NCBI GenBank assembly: GCA_019925795.1
Contig: CM034309.1
Coordinates: 20,268,729 to 20,332,728, forward strand
Direction of reading: 5' to 3'
Source: Dendrobium chrysotoxum
Lineage: Eukaryota; Streptophyta; Magnoliopsida; Asparagales; Orchidaceae
Length of the DNA stretch: 64,000 nt
The notes beneath the pieces were generated by a model, which saw nothing but the letters and a program-made list of their open reading frames with translations, made no database searches and was not told where the DNA came from. Every line of letters begins with the position of its first letter. Within the stretch, counting starts at the first letter, position 1. Below are positions 1 to 13,100 of the stretch, in pieces. A program made the position numbers and the translations under genes.

Positions 1-93
1 ACTTTTTTCTTCGCACTCCTATAATTTTAGAAAATTATTGAAATAATACTCTTGGTTAAAACATTCTCATTGTCTTAATTTGTCTCTGCGCAG

Positions 94-1634
94 ATGTCCC
101 TGTTAAGGAAAGATGCAAGGACCAGAGAGAAGCCCTTCCTGGTGAACCACGCTGTGTTAATTGTGGGCGTTATGGAGAGTATATATGTGATGAGACTGAT
201 AATGACATATGCAGCAAAGAATGCAAGCAAATTCTTCTATCCAAGATTACAAATGATAAAAAACCAACCTCAAATATCAATACTGTAAAGGTACCTGCAA
301 ATGATGAATGCTTTTATGTCAGGGATAACAGATCTTGCACTGAATCTTTGAACATCAATCAGATTGAATCTTTAAGGAAAAAACTTGGAATTCATGTCAG
401 GGGAGAATCTGTTCCTGGTCCCATTTTGTCCTTTTCATCTTGCAACCTTCCAAAAAAGCTTGAAGAAAATCTCGAGAATGCTGGCTATGAGTTACCCACA
501 CCCATTCAAATGCAAGCCATCCCTGCTGCACTTCTTAATAGGAATTTAATTATTTCTTCTGACACGGGGTCTGGCAAAACAGCATCATATCTTGTTCCCA
601 TCATTTCCCATTGCTCTCGCATCCGACTTCAACACCTTCTTCCCTGTGACAGAAGGCCACTAGCAATGGTTCTTGCACCTACAAGAGAGCTTTGCATTCA
701 GGTGGAGGATCAAGCCAAACTACTTGCCAAGGGTCTACCTTTCAAGACGGCCCTTGTGGTTGGAGGAGTTGCAATGGCTTCGCAAGTCCATCGTCTACAA
801 AAAGGCATAGAACTAATCGTTGGTACGCCTGGTAGGCTGATTGATCTCTTTAGCAAACACAACATCGAGCTTGATGAAGTTTGCATGCTTGTTCTGGATG
901 AAGTAGACTGTATGCTTCAGCGAGGATTCCGAGATCAGGTGATGCAGATTTTCAGAGCACTCTCACATCCTCAGTTATTGATGGTTTCTGCAACAATCTC
1001 TCATGAGGTGGACAAGATGGCAAGCTTTATGACAAAAAACTTGACATACGTGCTGGCCGGGAATCCCAACATGCCAACCAGTTCTGTGAAACAAATTGTC
1101 ATTTGGATTGAATCCAAGCTTAAGAAGAAAAAGCTTTTTGAGATTTTGACGAGCAAACAGCACTTCAAACCACCTGTAGTTATCTTTGTAGCTTCAAGGC
1201 TAGGAGCTGATCTTTTATCTGAAGCAATTACTGCTGCTACTGGCATAAAAGCACTTTCTATTCATGGAGAGAAGGCTATGAGTGAGAGAAGAGAGGTTTT
1301 GAGGCTGTTTCTCACAGGGGAAGTCTCCATTGTAGTCTCCACAGGGATCTTAGGGCGAGGGATAGATCTATTAAAAGTTCGACAGGTCATAATATTCGAT
1401 ATGCCCACATCTTTGAAGGAGTACGTTCATCAGGTTGGAAGAGCATCTAGCATGGGAGAAGATGGAACTGCAATTGCATTCATTAATGATGATGACAAGA
1501 AGCTTTTCCAGGAGCTTTTTCATAATTTAAAATCTGCTGGAGCTGGCATTCCAAGGGAGCTTGCAAATTCGCATTATGTAATGGGTGGCTACCCAATCGT
1601 TAGACAACAAAAGAGAAGAAAATGTGGTGCTTGA
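94..1634 (+). CDS. RH41: DEAD-box ATP-dependent RNA helicase 41-like, zf-HIT type, last exon (partial gene)
   Basis: RNA-dependent ATPase/helicase of the plant RH41 family. The frame is open from the splice acceptor (cag at 91-93; first whole codon at 96) to TGA at 1632-1634, about 512 codons; only a short N-terminus lies upstream outside the window. An HIT-type zinc finger comes first (CVNCGRYGEYIC then CSKEC, about 147-225). Then follow a Q-motif (PTPIQMQAIP), motif I (SDTGSGKT), Ia (PTRELCIQ), Ib (VGTPGRL), motif II as DEVD, motif III as SATIS, and motif VI as HQVGRASSMG. DEVD and the unusual motif VI are, as I recall, shared by plant RH41 proteins, so they are probably normal. The C-terminus is basic (RQQKRRKCGA). 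Bases 1-93 are intron. A start at 348 would drop the zinc finger and is not the real start. Confidence 0.93.
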
Positions 1635-1957
1635 GCCCTGATTCTTGTGCAGTTATAGTAATTTCAGTAGAGATTCCTAGATTCTTTATATCATAGAAAA
1701 TTGGCTTTATTACTTTCTGCTCATTTTTGTATTAAAAATGAACTTTTAGTAGGTTTTCTTTAGTAAAATGTAGAAATAGTTATTGTTGTCAGTTATTTTG
1801 TGATTATTTATGACAAATTATTCTCAATTTTAACTAATTTTCAAAGTATTTAATCCAAGACAAACTGACCTACCAATGATTGAACATATCTTGTTTAGCT
1901 AGGCCAGACAAAACTAAAGTGAGAGCATGGCAATTTTTCCATGGTTCATGTTTTTAA
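1635..1957 (+). other. 3' UTR and downstream flank of the RH41-like gene
   Basis: AT-rich non-coding sequence directly after the helicase stop codon. It contains AATAAA-like stretches but no single obvious polyadenylation site. I see no other gene here. Confidence 0.5.
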
Positions 1958-2275
1958 CTAAGGGGGTAGGCTCGCGAGACAGCTCGAGCTCGACTTGTTA
2001 ACATGCTCATGAATCGAGCTTATTGAGTCACGAGTTCGAGCTCAAACCTATACTCGAGCTCGAGCTCAGCCTAACTCGCTTGAAAGCTCGTTGAGTCGCT
2101 CGATTAATTAAAATTATATTTAAAAATTAATTTAAATTGAAAATATTAAAATTTTAATTTAAAATTAAAAAAATTAAGATCAACAAACGAGTCAAGCTCG
2201 AGTTTAATAACAACTAATCAAATTTAGCTCACTTAGGCAGATATTCGATTCGATTTGACTCGTTTACACTTTAAT
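1958..2275. mobile_element. degraded hAT-like MITE of the GAGCTCGA-rich family
   Basis: The left part is crowded with cgagctcgagctc motifs and ends near gactcgtttaca. The same motif set fills the better-preserved elements at 40092-40628 and 44420-45239. The left end (aagggggtaggctcg) resembles their TAGGG terminus, but no clean target duplication can be seen here, so the ends are approximate. Confidence 0.55.
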
Positions 2276-3489
2276 TGCAGCTAGTGATGCTTCTTAGACA
2301 AGAGCTGATCATTTTTTTATCCTAGGATTGTGGAAGATTATGTAAGAGGAATTATATTTTTGTTTAAGGAACTGGCGCCAATATTTTTTTTTAAAATAAC
2401 AGCATATTTTAAGAGTTCTTTTATTAATTAAAGACAATATTTATCACCGCATGAGGAAATAATCACTTTGTCAGCTTGGAGTTTTGCTGCTTCAGGAGAA
2501 GCGCGTTCCCACTGTATAAAAAACTATTAAAAACAAAGATTCATTTATATAAATGCACTCTTTTATAGAGAGAGGACTAAATGACTGAGAAGACATGTGA
2601 GACATCACAAGTTGTTAGACGATTATCTATTGAAGGCATCAGACGACGAACGACAAGAACAACGTAAGTAGGGTGATTGTCGTTGGTCTAAGAGGAAGTG
2701 GTAGTTAGACTATCATATGCAAGTGTTCAACTAGACTTTTGGAGAATTGGGGGGGTTTTTATTATGACAATAGAAATTACAAAATAAAAGAAGTATAAGA
2801 AAAAACTTACAATTCTTAAAAAAAATATATAAGAAATCCTAAAAGAACTTGACTTAAATAGAAGTCAAGAAAATGAAAGAAAAAAAATACAAACAAACAG
2901 GAAAACAATTCAGAACCCGAACCCAAAGAACTAGGACAACTAAAAGTAAATCCTGAAGAATTAGGACTTGTAAAAAACCAACTCAAGCTAGGGAAATGGT
3001 AGATCCCAGACAACAACAACGAGCAAAACTGTGCTCAACCGAGAACCACGATCTGAACCAACAATTAAGAAACAATGATCATACATAAAACAATAGCCAC
3101 CCAAGCCACTAGAAGAACTCGCCAGGCATAACCTCTGTCAAAACTAGCAATTAATCAATTAAGATCAGTAAAAATCAATAGCCTTCAAAGCCACCAAAAT
3201 ATGCTAGGTAAAAAATATGATCAATACAGTCCATCCAATCAAAGCTAGACCCCAAAAGCTCAACTTTGAAACCGCTGCCAAGAGCCAGATAGTAAACCGA
3301 ATGACCTCGACCACCAACAGCATCTAGCAAATCAAATCAAAACCTGCAGAAGAAATAATCTATCTGGCAGCATAATAGGAAAACAAAATCAAAACACACA
3401 AAAAGCCAAAAAAAAAAAAAAAAAAAAGGAAAAACAAAACAGAACCAAGATTCAACAAAAAACAATCAACAACCAAACTCAAGAAAGGT
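2276..3489. other. AT-rich intergenic DNA, probably including the 3' UTR of the LINE
   Basis: No gene is visible. From about 2750 onward the plus strand is A-rich with an A20-like run at 3408-3427. The minus strand reads as low-complexity Phe/Leu-rich text such as often follows a LINE ORF2, so 2750-3489 is probably LINE 3' UTR. No poly(A) tail or target duplication was recognised. Confidence 0.35.
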
Positions 3490-6400
3490 TAGTCACAACA
3501 ACACAAAAATTTAAAAAAAATAAAAGAATAAATTAGCTTCAGCCTAAGCAAAGCCAAAACCAATTTAGCCCAAGCTGAAAGCTTCCAAAAACTTTGGTTA
3601 CTATAATTGATCATCCAGATTAACAAAAATTCAATCGGTTGCCAAGAATAGCCATCCAAAGTAAAAAAAGCATAGTTAACCATATCATCATAGTCCAAAA
3701 ACTACAAATAGAGAAATTAGGGCAAAAATCGATTCACCTCATGAAAAGAATTCCAAGAGGAAATTTTAGAAAAAATAGCCTGCTTAATAAGACTAATCAA
3801 CACATCCAAATCCTTAAAATTACCAGAGAATCTCTTATCATTCCTTTCTCTCCACAAATAATATAAAGAACAACAAATGGTCAAGTAGAAAAAATTCTTC
3901 ACATTAAAAGAAACATTAAATCCCGAAATACATTCAAAAACTTGAAATAAATTAGGTCTAAGCAAAAATTGATTTAAACTTGGAATAAAAAATAAAATAA
4001 TAGAAAAAGAGAAATCATATTAAAAAACAATATGAGAATGAGACTCTAAATAAGAATTACATAAAGCACAACCTCAAGGAATATCAATATTCCTTTTAAA
4101 AAGGATATCCACAGTCTTAAGACCATTTAAAACGGCCATCCAAGCATAACAAGAGTATCGCAAGGCATAATGCTTATGCCAAATGAAATGAAACCAATCA
4201 AGCTTATTACCCAAAATAATATTCTAAATGAAAAAACTTAAACTAAGAATTAAACATCTATTTCCATTTAATACAAGAAATAGAAGAACTAAGAATAAGA
4301 ATAATCGTAACATTAAAAGAAGGCAAATACTAAAAGAAATTAGGTAAAGACCGAGAGTTACAAGAAATGACATCTTTAACCAAGACATGATACCAGTAAG
4401 AGTTAATATTAGGAATAATCTCATAAAGAAATCTGCCATTAATTTAGGGATCTCAATAAAATGAAAGCCAACTATCAATAGAAATAAAAAACCTAATTTT
4501 ATCCTTTAAATTCACAGTTAATTTATAAAGATTCTTTCAAAATAAAGAAGCTTTAGAAGAAAAAGGCTTCCATAAAGAGCGATACTTAGCTTTCACCCAA
4601 ATAGCCAATAAACCATTTCTATTTAAGATTCTCCAAATAATAGAGCAATTAAAGGCATAATAAAGAGCATCAAGATCAGGAATCCCAAAACCTCCAAAAT
4701 ATTTAGGCTTACAAACCTTTTTTTCAAGCAATAACATGTTTCTTAGAATTAATATTGCCATGAAAAAGAAAGAGCAAACTTTTCTAATAAATTTAAAACA
4801 AAATTTAGAAATAATCATACCTCTAATCCAATAAGCAATGAAATTAGAAATAAAGAATTTGAGAAATTGCACTCTCCCAACAAAAGAAAGAAGTTTAGCC
4901 TTCCAACCCGAAAGCATATCAGTAACCTTATTAAGCAAAGGTTGATAAATAGAGCCACAAAGCTATTTGATTAAAAATGGGAATCCCCAAATATTTTAAA
5001 GAATTTTGAGAATAAAAATATTTAAAACTTGGCAGATCTCTTCTCTTTCAATAGAATCATTAGAAAATAAAACAAGACTTTTACTATGATTGGCATAAAG
5101 ATCAGAACAATTGGAGAAATACTCTAAAATATCTTTTAAATTTTTAGCATTAGTAACAGAAGCTTTTCAAAAAATGAGAACATCATCTACATAGAGAAGA
5201 TGAGAAATCTGAATATCCCCCATTTTAAAGCCTTCAAATTGAGATCTAAGAAAACAACTATACAAAAGATTAGAGAAGGTATCCATTATAATACAAATTA
5301 AGTAAGGAGATAAAAGACATCCTTGACGAAGATCAAAAGAAGAATTAAATAAACATTCCATAGAACCATTCAGGATTATAGAGAAAAAGGTTTCCTCAAT
5401 ACACCTTTAATCTAACTAATAAACTTGGCTGGAAAACTTTTTTGCACCATTTTGTTTAAAAGGAACTCTCTAGATACAGTATCAAAAACTTTTTGAATAT
5501 CCAACTTAGCACAAAAATATTTGATTTTATTAAAATTAAAATCTCTCAAAATTTCTAAAGCTAAAATAATATTGTCAGTAGAAAATCTATTCTTTATAAA
5601 CCCACACTGACTAGAGTGAATGATACAAGGCATAACATGCTGCATTCTATTAGCCAGAATTTTAGCCACAGTTTTATAAAAAATATTGCATTAGGAGATA
5701 GACCTAAAATTTGAAATTTGAGATGCATGAGAGCATTTAGGAATAAGAACAATAGTCATAGCCTTTGCAGCTCTAGGCATTTGCACAGTAAAAAAATAAT
5801 GTAAAATAGCTTTACTAGAAGACAGATCAACAATATCCCAAGCCTTCTTAAAAAATTCAAAAGTATAATCATCCAGCCCATGAGCAGAAGAAGAAGGGGC
5901 CGAGAATAAAACCTTTTTGATTTCATTCAACATAATAGGAGAAATAAGACAAATAACAACAGAAGGAATAGACCTTCCAATCGGGATATCAAAATTAGAG
6001 GCTAAAGACAGCTTAGTAGAATTGAAAAACTTTTTGAAATGCATAACAAAGGCTTTAGAAATACTCTTAAAGTCAGAGATTAAACCATTCAAAGTAGAAA
6101 TAACCTTGATAGAATTAATATATGTCTACAACGAATCTTGGAATAAAAAAAACTTAAATCATCTTCTCCATTAATCAACCATTTAGCTTTAATATCTGAA
6201 TAAGCCAAGAAGTTCATAAAGATTAATAGTGACTCAAAAAGTTTATTCACCTCTTTGAACTCAAAATTTAACTTACTATCCAACGCATTAAATTGGATTT
6301 CTTGCAAAATTCTCTTATGATCCAATTGTAATTCAACAACTTTATTTGAAATGAGAGTAGAAGAAACCCAGCTTTGCTTCTTAATAAAACCTTTAAGTTT

Positions 6401-7240
6401 AACCAAATGATTATAAAGGTCATAAATAGGACTTCCAACAATAGGAAGAGCAAAACATCAATAAATAAATCCCAAAAAGCCAAATAGTCACACCAATAAT
6501 TCTTAAAAATAAAACGATGCTTCTAAATATTCAATTTATTATTTACAAAAATCAACGGGCTATGATGAGAACATCTAGGATTATCAACAATCTAATAAGC
6601 AGGAAATTCTTCCAACCAAAATATGATCAAGCTTAATGTGAATAGGACATTCACTCCTTTGATTGAACTAAGTATAAAAGTAACCAACATAAGAAAGATC
6701 TTGAACTCCTATTTTAAAAATGAGATTGTTAAAATCCCATAATTTGTTATTAGGGAGGAAATTACCTCCAACTTTTTCATTAGAAAACTTACAGCAGCTG
6801 AAATCACTCAGCAGGACCCAAGGAGAAGAAATAGAAGAAGATAAATTAAAAATATATTTCCACAAATTATGCCTATCAAAAAGATTATTAGCAGTATAGA
6901 CCACCATAATATAAAAAGAATAAACAGAGCCCACATACAAGCACCTATGAATCAATTGATCAGAGGCAAACATAAAAGAAAAAGAAACTCAAGCAATTTT
7001 CCATTTAATCTAAATTCTCTCGGGATTAGAAAAATTAAAATTATTCCAACTATTATCATTATCCAAAATTCCATGCTTAGCAAAAAACCAAGGATCATTA
7101 ACTAAAGACAAATTAGCTTCATGGATACAAAGCATGTCAATACTAAAAGCATGAGCAATATCTTTACAAAAATTAACCCTCTCAAGACCATTAAAATCAC
7201 GAACATTCCAAAAAATAATATGTGGAAAAAACATCATAAT
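3490..7240 (-). mobile_element. decayed L1-type LINE, ORF2 (endonuclease, reverse transcriptase, C-terminal region)
   Basis: Minus-strand frames, all interrupted, line up in the order of a plant L1 ORF2. The endonuclease N-terminus (IIFWNVRDFNG, about 7200) comes first. Then come RT blocks: an EFFKKAWDIV box (5840), LIPKCSHASQISNFR (5700), SQCGFIKNR (5600), KLDIQKVFDTV (5480), RQGCLLSPYL (5330) and the active-site box LLYVDDVLIF (5180). Next is a zf-RVT-like region (4540-4940), then a Cys-containing stretch and LYYLWRERNDKRF (about 3840). Many stops and frameshifts make it a pseudo-element. RQGC replaces the usual RQGD and YVDD replaces the more common FADD. No ORF1 is seen upstream. Confidence 0.85.
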
Positions 7241-8238
7241 TTATTAATAGAAGAATAAAAGGCAATGTAATATTACATATCTTGTAAACAATCCATCTTT
7301 CTTAGAGTTGTAGTTAAAGATCATTATATGAATACAAATTTTTTTTTTTGGCAAATAAGAATAAATAATCTTTCAACATCTCTTACAATCTATATTTAAA
7401 AAAAAATTGCATTGTTACAACTGCTATTACTTATACAAATTCACCCATAAAAAGGGTCCACAAGAAGAACTCACTTATCAATCCGAGAGCCATTACTCAG
7501 CAAGAATGTACAGAACTTGCAAAACAAAATCAATAAGCACAACACACTCGGGCCTACCAAATAGCTCGTCCTTTTATAAAACGAATCAAGAATTTCTCAT
7601 CAAGATAGCAATTTGGCACTCAACACGCACTTGGCTAACATCTCAATCATTCTTTCCCAGAACATGAAAGCTCACTAAGCTCAACCATAGAAAAATGCCA
7701 ATTCATGAAACCATCAATTCATCTTGTTGCAACCATTCAACCTAAAGCCTCTTCCTTTGACGAGACATCTCACTCGCCTCTCTTCTCAAGAGATAGGCTT
7801 AGAAGCCAATAAGAATTTTGCTGTATGCATGTAAATTTTCTTAATTAGTTAACTTTATAAAAACAATGCATTGCCGAACAAAGCAATCGTTTTGCACAGT
7901 GGATGTGTAAACCTTACCTATCCAACCGAAGCATCAATGGCATCAACGCAAGCATAAAGTATAAAGAAACAACAAACACAAAAATAAATAGGAAATTCTC
8001 CGATTACAAAGCTGTTAACAAAGACTGCAGATAGAATTTATATGTGAGTTTAACAGCACCAACGCTTTTGTTTTTTGTTTTTGTTTTTCTCAGCCAGGCA
8101 TTTCAACAAACTTTAAAACGGCTACAATGGGCGGCTGAGAAACTAACAGACGATAACTTTGATCCTGAAATGACATATAGGCAGAGGGGTAGAGATAGAG
8201 AGAGAGAGTGATTGAAAATTCATGCAGAACAAGAGAGA
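7241..8238. other. intergenic DNA between LINE and CKS1; includes CKS1 3' UTR
   Basis: A T-run at 7340-7350 and AT-rich sequence to about 8000. The last 200-250 bases before the CKS1 stop codon (8239) are its likely 3' UTR on the minus strand, with a GAGA run at 8192-8208. No other gene is evident. Confidence 0.4.
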
Positions 8239-8716
8239 TCACTTGGGAAGCATCTGCGCTGCTGCGACAGCTGTCTGGTTCTCCTGCTGCTGCTGGTAAT
8301 TAAGCGGCCTCCGGAAAAGCATGATGTGAGGCTCCGGGCGGTGAATAGCATAGTGAACCCATCCCCGGCTCTGCTGCACGCCAATCGCTCGCCATTCGTT
8401 CTGCCGCATCCAAAAACAAAATCAGCCCGCAATAATAGATGATCACAACTTTAGCCAAAGGATTTTAAGATCGAGCAACTCTAATGGCAAGAAATCTACA
8501 AATTACCTCAGAAAGGAGGCGATTCTTGGGGAGCAGCTTCGCTACTTCCGGAGGGAGGACGACGTGCCTGCATCAAGCAGCAATAAACCAGTAAAAAACA
8601 CTGGATCATCATAGATCGGATCCAAAACTTATCTAGCAAATAATAATATGGTTGGGAACATGCCTGTACTCGTAGATGTCGTCGAAATACTTCTCCGAAT
8701 ACTGAATCTGTCCCAT
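8239..8716 (-). CDS. CKS1: CKS1, cyclin-dependent kinase regulatory subunit (3 exons, complete)
   Basis: Small adaptor of CDK-cyclin complexes that binds phosphorylated substrates in the cell cycle. Exons on the minus strand: 8716-8664, 8567-8507, 8400-8239; joined they give 91 aa plus TGA. The protein starts MGQIQYSEKYFDD, continues with the RHVVLPPEVAKLLPKNR core, LLSENEWRAIGVQQSRGW, and HYAIHRPEPHIMLFRRPLNY, the most conserved part of the family. A short Gln/Ala-rich tail ends in MLPK. Length fits plant CKS proteins (about 85-95 aa). Exon 2/3 uses a normal GT-AG intron (donor GAG|GTAATT). Exon 1/2 can only be joined in frame with an AG|GCATGT donor, i.e. a GC-AG intron; the nearby GT would break the conserved RHVV. 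The ATG is the only one fitting the family N-terminus. Confidence 0.95.
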
Positions 8717-8895
8717 TTTCTTGACGGATTAGTCTCTGAAGAAACACCCGTAAATGACGTTAAAACGCATAGCGGAAGTAAAAAAATCTATAGATCCATA
8801 AACAGAATAAAAGCAGGGTGTGACGAAAGACAGGCAAACTGACGATCGATCGACCGATGCTTTGGTGATGGAGATGGCGCTCTCTCGTAGCGGAT

Positions 8896-8904
8896 TTAGG
8901 GTTT
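8896..8904 (-). promoter_or_regulatory. telo-box (AAACCCTAA) upstream of CKS1
   Basis: Minus-strand AAACCCTAA lies about 180 bp upstream of the CKS1 ATG, probably close to the transcription start. Telo-boxes are known in promoters and 5' leaders of plant growth and cell-cycle genes. The function here is inference from the motif and position. Confidence 0.55.
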
Positions 8905-8948
8905 TAGTCCGGAAGAAAAGATAAATGAAGGGGTAGGACGCCACTTTT

Positions 8949-8961
8949 CGATATAAATAGC
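8949..8961 (-). promoter_or_regulatory. probable TATA box of CKS1
   Basis: Minus-strand CTATTTATATCG about 235 bp upstream of the ATG. Transcription would start near 8920. The stretch 8717-8840 has a polypyrimidine tract and cag just before the ATG, so a 5' UTR intron is possible. Confidence 0.5.
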
Positions 8962-9582
8962 CGACAGCAAGTGGGGCCGGGCGCGGAAGCGAAATGTGCC
9001 ATTTCGAAATTTGAATCGGAGAAAGCGTGGCCGTTGATGTCCACGTTGAACGGTTAGATGTTTTGCCGTATTTTTTTATTATCTTGGGACTGCTTCTGGC
9101 GTATTTCAAAAATACATAAATTTATATAATCTATACTATTTATTTTTAAAACATATTTGAGACAAATTTTATTGGTACTTTATTTTCAGATAATTTTTAT
9201 TTAGTTATTATTTAAAAAACTTTGTGATAAAATATTAATTCTTATGAATAAAATAGCTAAATTACCTCCCGCAATAACTAAACTCTATAGTCTTCTCAAA
9301 CAGATCAATGGTCACAATCAGTGACGGAGCCGGAAAATTTGTTGAGAGAGGTCCTAAATTATTTTATTAAAATTTTCTTTCAACTATTTTGAAGCTGCAC
9401 TATCAAGCCATTAGAATGCCTGACACGAGAAAGCCGCATGTCGTGCTAGTAAGAAATTATTATTTAGACATGCATAAGTAGACGAAATGATAATTAATAG
9501 TCTCCAATATGAAGAAATTCGTCCATTCGATAATTTGTTGTTTCCCTAAGCTTAGAAGAAATTCCTCTTGCGCTTAGACCAA

Positions 9583-9690
9583 GGCTTCGTTTGGGAACAA
9601 CTTTCCTACTTATTGCTTCTGAAAGCAGTTTTAATTTTTATACTTAAAAGCTGCTTTAAGAGCAGAAAGAAAGCCATCCCAAACGAAGCT
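9583..9690. mobile_element. Tourist-like MITE, copy A
   Basis: About 110-bp fold-back element whose two halves are nearly inverted repeats (GGCTTCGTTTGGGA ... TCCCAAACGAAGC). It is flanked by CAA on both sides, fitting the 3-bp target duplication of PIF/Harbinger (Tourist) elements. At least six further full-length copies occur in this window. Confidence 0.75.
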
Positions 9691-10004
9691 CAAATTAACT
9701 TAAGTTGAATATATCCAACTTAGCTTGAAACGGGCCAACTTGGCTTAGAATCCGATTTTATGAAACATTGATGTCCAAAAGATTATGTTAAAATTAAAAA
9801 CTAAGTAATTTTAATTTAAAACACACCATTCTTATTCAAATCAAAATTAAGGAATTAAGAATTCTAAAAAGTATAAAATTAAAAATGATAAAATAAAATG
9901 GTAATTAAATTTTCATGCCTTTACTTACTCAAATCAAGATTCAGAAATCTGGAGTCCCAATTTCAATATAATATATGCAATAACTTCGCATAAAAATAGT
10001 TTAA

Positions 10005-10123
10005 GGCTCTATTTGGGACAACTTTCTTATTGCTTCTTAAAGTAACTTTTTAGTACAAAAAGTTTAATTTTTGTACTAACAAGCTGCTTTAAGAAGTAGT
10101 AAAAAATCATCCCAAATGAAGCC
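10005..10123. mobile_element. Tourist-like MITE, copy B
   Basis: Same fold-back family as 9583-9690 (GGCTCTATTTGGGAC ... CCCAAATGAAGCC), flanked by TAA on both sides. Further fragments of the family lie at about 10335-10400. Confidence 0.75.
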
Positions 10124-10126
10124 TAA

Positions 10127-13100
10127 GTCGATTAGAAAAAGACACAAAATTTTCTATTTGATAATCTGGATGGATTTTCTTGGGTGGGTTCTCCAAAAAA
10201 ATGAAGTTCAAGAACTTCTCATTAGAATTTGACATTTCAAGTTCCAAATGGGCTTGAAAGATGAGTGCCATTTTCCTTGTAGTCTTGAGATAGCTTTTGG
10301 TCATTGCTTCTTTGTCACTTTCATGAAATTTTTGCATGAAAAAACTAGTTTAAAAAATAGTAAGAAAACTGTCTCAGGCCTTATTTGGGACAGCTTTCTA
10401 CTGCTTTGCTTTTTCATATCGCAATCATAATTTATGCTTGGCTACTTTTTTTATATTTTTTTTCCAGAAATTCTTATGCTAAAAACTTATTTTTACAAGT
10501 TATTTTTTACGGTAATTTTTAAAAAAATTAGCTTCCCCATAACAACATTATAGCACCTTTACAAAAACTGCAACTGCCTCAAATGTACCCTTAAAATCCT
10601 TGAGTGAAGGAATTGAAACTTCATAATTAAAGATTTATAAGTAGGCACTTCACTAAACTCTCTTACTTCTGCTTCATTTTCAAAATTGATACCAACCTCT
10701 ACACCTTTTGAACTAGTGGCAATATTCGCATACTCATCACCTACTGCAGGATGAATTGGGGAGTTAACTACTTGATCAACCTTAGAAGTTGGGAGATGAG
10801 TAGAGGAAATAGCAATATTACTCAAAAATTTCTTTGTTGTTTCCATCTAAGTTGAAACAAGCAAAGAGGAGCCATATGTAATAGCTTTTGCTTGGGGAGA
10901 ATTTTTGAGAAGCTCAGTTACAGCAGGCAACTCAGCAATAACTTAGTTGTCATCCTTCTCAGCTGTCTCCTCCATGGCCTGCTTAAGAGGAGAGATGAAG
11001 ATTCATCTATATTCTTCCTTGTGTGCTACTCCTTTTTGCTCTTCTTTCTTGCTATAAAACTTCTTGGCTCAACCAATCCCTTCTAAGTAGGAAAGAGTTC
11101 AAGGCAAGATCTTTAGAAAGAAAATACCAGCTATGTAGGAAAGAATATTTTCATTCTCTTGAACGTTTTACAAATAGTATTCAAATTATAAGAGAATTAT
11201 GATATTAAATGCACATTCAAATATCCTTAAATTGGGTAGAAGGCAAATGGCCCAATTCAGTAGATTCAAAAAAAGTTAGCCTTACTCAGCATATTAATTT
11301 TAAGGCTAGTCGACATAGAGGAGTTGTTCTATTGAAGTAGTCAAGATTAAATTAAATCTACCCTTAGAATAATCAAGTTGTACCTTTAGAATAAATCATA
11401 TTCAAAACAACTTTGAAGAAATATCACTTCAATGTTGGAGACTTGATTGGATAGTTATTCAAAATATATTTATTGAATCTAAGTTTGTCCGTGAAAGACG
11501 GCCGATCTTACTAGCAAGTCGAAACAAAGAGTGAGCGAGTAACCAAGAATCTGTGAGAGAATGGAGAGAAAAAGGGGGAGAGAGGGAGAGGAAGTAGAGA
11601 GGAAATATGTTAAATACTCAAGAAATTATGAGTTTCAAAATTGACAAAGTATCCACCATATCAATAAAAATGACCTTAAATTATTCCTCATCACCTTTTA
11701 TTTATAGAGTTCTAAGGGATACATAAAAGGCCACACAATAAAATGTAAAAAGTACAATGCTATTCATAATACCCGTACAACGCTACACACTATCTTAGAT
11801 ATGTGTCACCGCCTGATTGGCTATAGTAGTGCAAGGTCGAAAGGCTTGGGCAAATGAATACTTAGATGAAAGGAGAGTAGTAGTTAGCGAATTGGTTAAC
11901 CTGGCAGGCAACCTGTATGGAAGCTCTAGGATTGCCTAAGAAGAGAAGGGCAAGTGAGATGCTGCCGTGAGGACACTCTGTATGTTAACCAACTCCAAAA
12001 GGTGCATGTTGGTCATTTTGAATGAGTTCTCCTCCAAGATTTAGGTGAGTTTCCCAAGTGGGCCTCCTTTGAAGGCAAATATTTGTGAAGTTATATATGA
12101 GTATACAATAATTGATAATTGACGACGATGGATGCTGGCATCAATTTAGCTAAGTCACTTTTGAGTTCATGATATTCTCACGAAAGAAAACAATTATGAA
12201 GGGTTGGAGGTCGGGCCATGAAATAAGACATTTTGTACTGATACCATTCTTTCGCTGAGTCGTCCACCTGGAAGGAGGTGAGGGTCAGTTTATCGCTCTT
12301 TCAGAATTTGTGGGAGCCATAGTATTTAATAATTCGATCTTCTGAGTTATCGTTTTAAGATTGATACAACGAAGCAGGAAATGACTATTTACATAATCTT
12401 GAAGACTTGAACGGGTTGCTACCCATAAAGTCTTTTATGTTGGGTCTCTATCGATATTGGAATCTATTGTTGCTTTGTTACATTTGTAAAGTGCTGTTTT
12501 CTCAAAAAGAGCTTCAAAATGATGGCAGAAAAATTGCAACCCGAGGAATTTGCTGTCAATTCCAATAGAACTTGGAGAAGAAAGCTGGAGATTATGGAAA
12601 ACAGGGAAAGAGAAAATATTGGAGAGGAAGAAGCTTTACAATATATTTTCATAACCTCTAAAGAAAAAGTTTTGGCAAATATATCATACCTTCCTATGAT
12701 TACCAAAGAGCATTTTATCTCATCTTGTGCCATATGGCAGCATCCTGCAATTGCGAACCACCCTGCCAATCATATTTGGACGCTTGTATCTATACTAACA
12801 AACTATAGAAAATAAATGCACTTTCTCCTCTTTGCTCACCCATTGACACCCATTTCCCCTCCAAGTGGTTCTCCCTAAGCTGAGCCGAGGGCCAGGAATT
12901 GTCACTTGATTGTGGGCAAAATTGTTGCAGAAGCTCAAGGTTGTCATGGAAGTTTGCATCATCAGATCAGTAAACCTTTAAGGATTTACCATGAAGATAT
13001 TACTCTGATCAGGTATACCTCATGCATCATGCATCTTTCTGCCAGATTGAAAGCAGGGAAGGTTTCTTCATTTCCATTGGAAGTTTACTGCATTTGCTTG

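Noticed and set aside
348..1634. 428-codon frame starting at 348 as the helicase start
   Set aside because: Begins with TTG and would remove the zf-HIT finger; the frame is open back to the splice acceptor at 93.
8220..8432. 70-aa minus ORF over CKS1 exon 3
   Set aside because: Out of frame with the CKS1 exon, which reads the conserved HYAIHRPEPHIMLFRRPL instead.
12464..12815. 98- and 101-aa overlapping ORFs on opposite strands
   Set aside because: Neither resembles a known family; no splice or promoter evidence. Left as unassigned DNA.
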